DNA of 6,418 bases from Granulosicoccaceae bacterium (GTDB taxonomy: Bacteria; Pseudomonadota; Gammaproteobacteria; Granulosicoccales; Granulosicoccaceae), in NCBI GenBank assembly GCA_023301405.1, contig JALZUX010000077.1, positions 1-6,418 of the forward strand, given 5' to 3'. Position 1 is the first letter of the stretch; the number at the start of each line of letters is the position of its first letter. Shown here one piece after another: positions 5,203 to 6,418 of this stretch. The notes under the pieces were generated by a model. That model had not been told where the DNA came from and searched no databases. It worked only from the letters and a program-made list of their open reading frames with translations. Made by a program: the position numbers and the translations under genes.

Positions 5203-6418
5203 ATGTCGTCTGAACAACATCTGGTGGACATACTGCTTCAAGCTGTCGATGACGACGTGCTACTTCGCTCTAATCAAGTTGCTGCCCTTGACCCGGGATG
5301 GGACGCCAGAAATACCGGCGCAACCGTCGCTGCACGACCCAGAAATACCGAAGAAGTCAGTGCCATATTAAAGGCCTGCAACGATAATGGCATCCCGGTA
5401 GTAACCCATGGCGGACGAACCGGACTTGCCGGTGGCGCAGCATCCACACCTGGCCAAGTCATTATGCTTACAGACGCTTTGCAAGGCGGCATTGAAATTG
5501 ACCCAATGGAACGCGTCGCCGTTGTATCAACAGCCGTAACTCAGCAGCAACTGCAGGAGGCTGCCGCCACTCACGGCTTGTCCCTCGGCATCAATACCGC
5601 GTCACGCGGCTCTGCTACTATTGGCGGAATGATTTCAACCAATGCCGGTGGCATGGAAGCTTTCCGCCACGGCATGATGCGCCAGCGACTATTGGGCATT
5701 GAAGCTGTGCTTGCAGACGGTTCTATCATATCTGACCTAACACGTGTCCCGAAAGCCAATGAAGGCTATGACTTAAAGCAGTTGCTCTGTGGTGCAGAGG
5801 GCACGTTAGCCGTCGTAACACAGGCGGTTATCAAACTTGAGATAGCAGAGCCTGAGAGCAACACAACATTGCTGGCAGTCCCCGGTGCTGCTGCGGCATT
5901 ACGAGTGATGCGCGCAGTACAACAAAGTGGCGGGCTACTACTATGCGAGCTAATGTGGCACGGCTATGCCGCCAGTGTTGCCAAAGCTACAGACTTAACC
6001 AACGTGCTGGCTTTTTGCGATGATGCAGCCGCTTATCTTGTCATTGAAAGTTCACTACCAGAAGAACTCCTGCTAGCGCTGTTCGAACCGTTCTTTGACA
6101 GCGGTGACGTTATTGATGCGGTGATGGCAAAGTCGAAAAGTGAAAGCGCAGAAATATGGCGCGTTAGAGAAGACAGTCAAGCGGCTTATCAACAACTACA
6201 CAACCCGGCTTCGTTCGATATCTCTATTCCACTTGGAAAACTCGATTCCTACATGCAAGACCTACAACTACGCCTGGAGAAATTGCAGGGCGAAATCAGG
6301 CTGCATGCAATAGCTCACCTGGGAGACGGAAATATTCACTTGTCAATGGGCCGTAGAGAACCTTGGAGCGAACAAGAAAAAGAAGCACTCTGCATAGCAG
6401 TGGAACATGGCGTTAAAG
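5203..6418 (+). CDS. FAD-binding 2-hydroxyacid dehydrogenase (GlcD / D-lactate / D-2-hydroxyglutarate type), C-terminus cut off
   Basis: A VAO/PCMH-fold flavoenzyme that oxidises a D-2-hydroxy acid to the 2-oxo acid, passing electrons to quinone, ETF or a cytochrome partner. The window holds 405 codons of a family of about 460-480, so the last 60 or so residues are missing. The FAD pyrophosphate loop is VTHGGRTGLAGGA (67-79). Further FAD contacts are SRGSATIGGMISTNAGG (134-150), FRHGMMRQRLLGIEAVLADG (154-173) and NEGYDLKQLLCGAEGTLAVVT (186-206). The C-terminal domain has the WRVRED block (319-324) and HLGDGNIH (372-379), whose histidines bind the divalent metal or substrate carboxylate in D-2-hydroxyglutarate and D-lactate dehydrogenases. 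ATG at 5203 lacks a strong Shine-Dalgarno; no better start is visible. It is divergent from the operon, and shared control through the common spacer is possible. The exact substrate cannot be set from sequence; alkyldihydroxyacetonephosphate-type or glycolate oxidase subunits are less likely. Confidence 0.92.
   Translation, partial: MSSEQHLVDILLQAVDDDVLLRSNQVAALDPGWDARNTGATVAARPRNTEEVSAILKACNDNGIPVVTHGGRTGLAGGAASTPGQVIMLTDALQGGIEIDPMERVAVVSTAVTQQQLQEAAATHGLSLGINTASRGSATIGGMISTNAGGMEAFRHGMMRQRLLGIEAVLADGSIISDLTRVPKANEGYDLKQLLCGAEGTLAVVTQAVIKLEIAEPESNTTLLAVPGAAAALRVMRAVQQSGGLLLCELMWHGYAASVAKATDLTNVLAFCDDAAAYLVIESSLPEELLLALFEPFFDSGDVIDAVMAKSKSESAEIWRVREDSQAAYQQLHNPASFDISIPLGKLDSYMQDLQLRLEKLQGEIRLHAIAHLGDGNIHLSMGRREPWSEQEKEALCIAVEHGVK

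Overview
The window looks like a bacterial chromosome segment from a proteobacterium, most likely a marine-type gammaproteobacterium. That placement is an inference from the protein families, the compact operon style and the middling base composition; nothing in the window, such as rRNA, identifies the species. No RNA gene, mobile element or CRISPR array was seen.

Layout. Positions 1-4656 hold five minus-strand genes in one tight array. In transcription order they are: an FAD-dependent amine/imino-acid oxidase of the DAO fold (4656-3385), an NAD-type short-chain dehydrogenase (3334-2582), a small cupin of the cysteine-dioxygenase type (2476-1916), a class III (CaiB/BaiF) CoA-transferase (1909-716) and a crotonase/enoyl-CoA hydratase family protein (719 to beyond position 1, cut by the window edge). 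The gaps are 50 nt, about 105 nt, 6 nt and a 4-nt GTGA overlap, so the last three genes are probably co-translated. Positions 4657-5202 are a divergent intergenic region. It carries a good sigma-70-like promoter for the operon, a 21-bp inverted repeat just upstream of it, several copies of the hexamer GTGTCA, and a doubtful 81-codon ORF. From 5203 to the right edge runs a plus-strand GlcD/D-2-hydroxyglutarate-dehydrogenase-type FAD enzyme, missing its last few dozen residues.

How the genes may work together. The families form a plausible catabolic route. A flavin oxidase and a dehydrogenase process an amine, imino acid or alcohol. A thiol dioxygenase turns a thiol into a sulfinate. A class III CoA-transferase activates the resulting acid, and a crotonase-fold enzyme acts on the CoA thioester. 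A thiol dioxygenase followed by a class III CoA-transferase matches the known logic of 3-mercaptopropionate/3,3'-dithiodipropionate breakdown (thiol to sulfinate to sulfinoacyl-CoA to desulfination). Here, however, the set is joined to an amine oxidase, an SDR and a crotonase that lacks both usual catalytic glutamates. The substrate cannot be read from the sequence. A less unusual reading is a lysine/pipecolate-like or other carboxylic-acid degradation operon.
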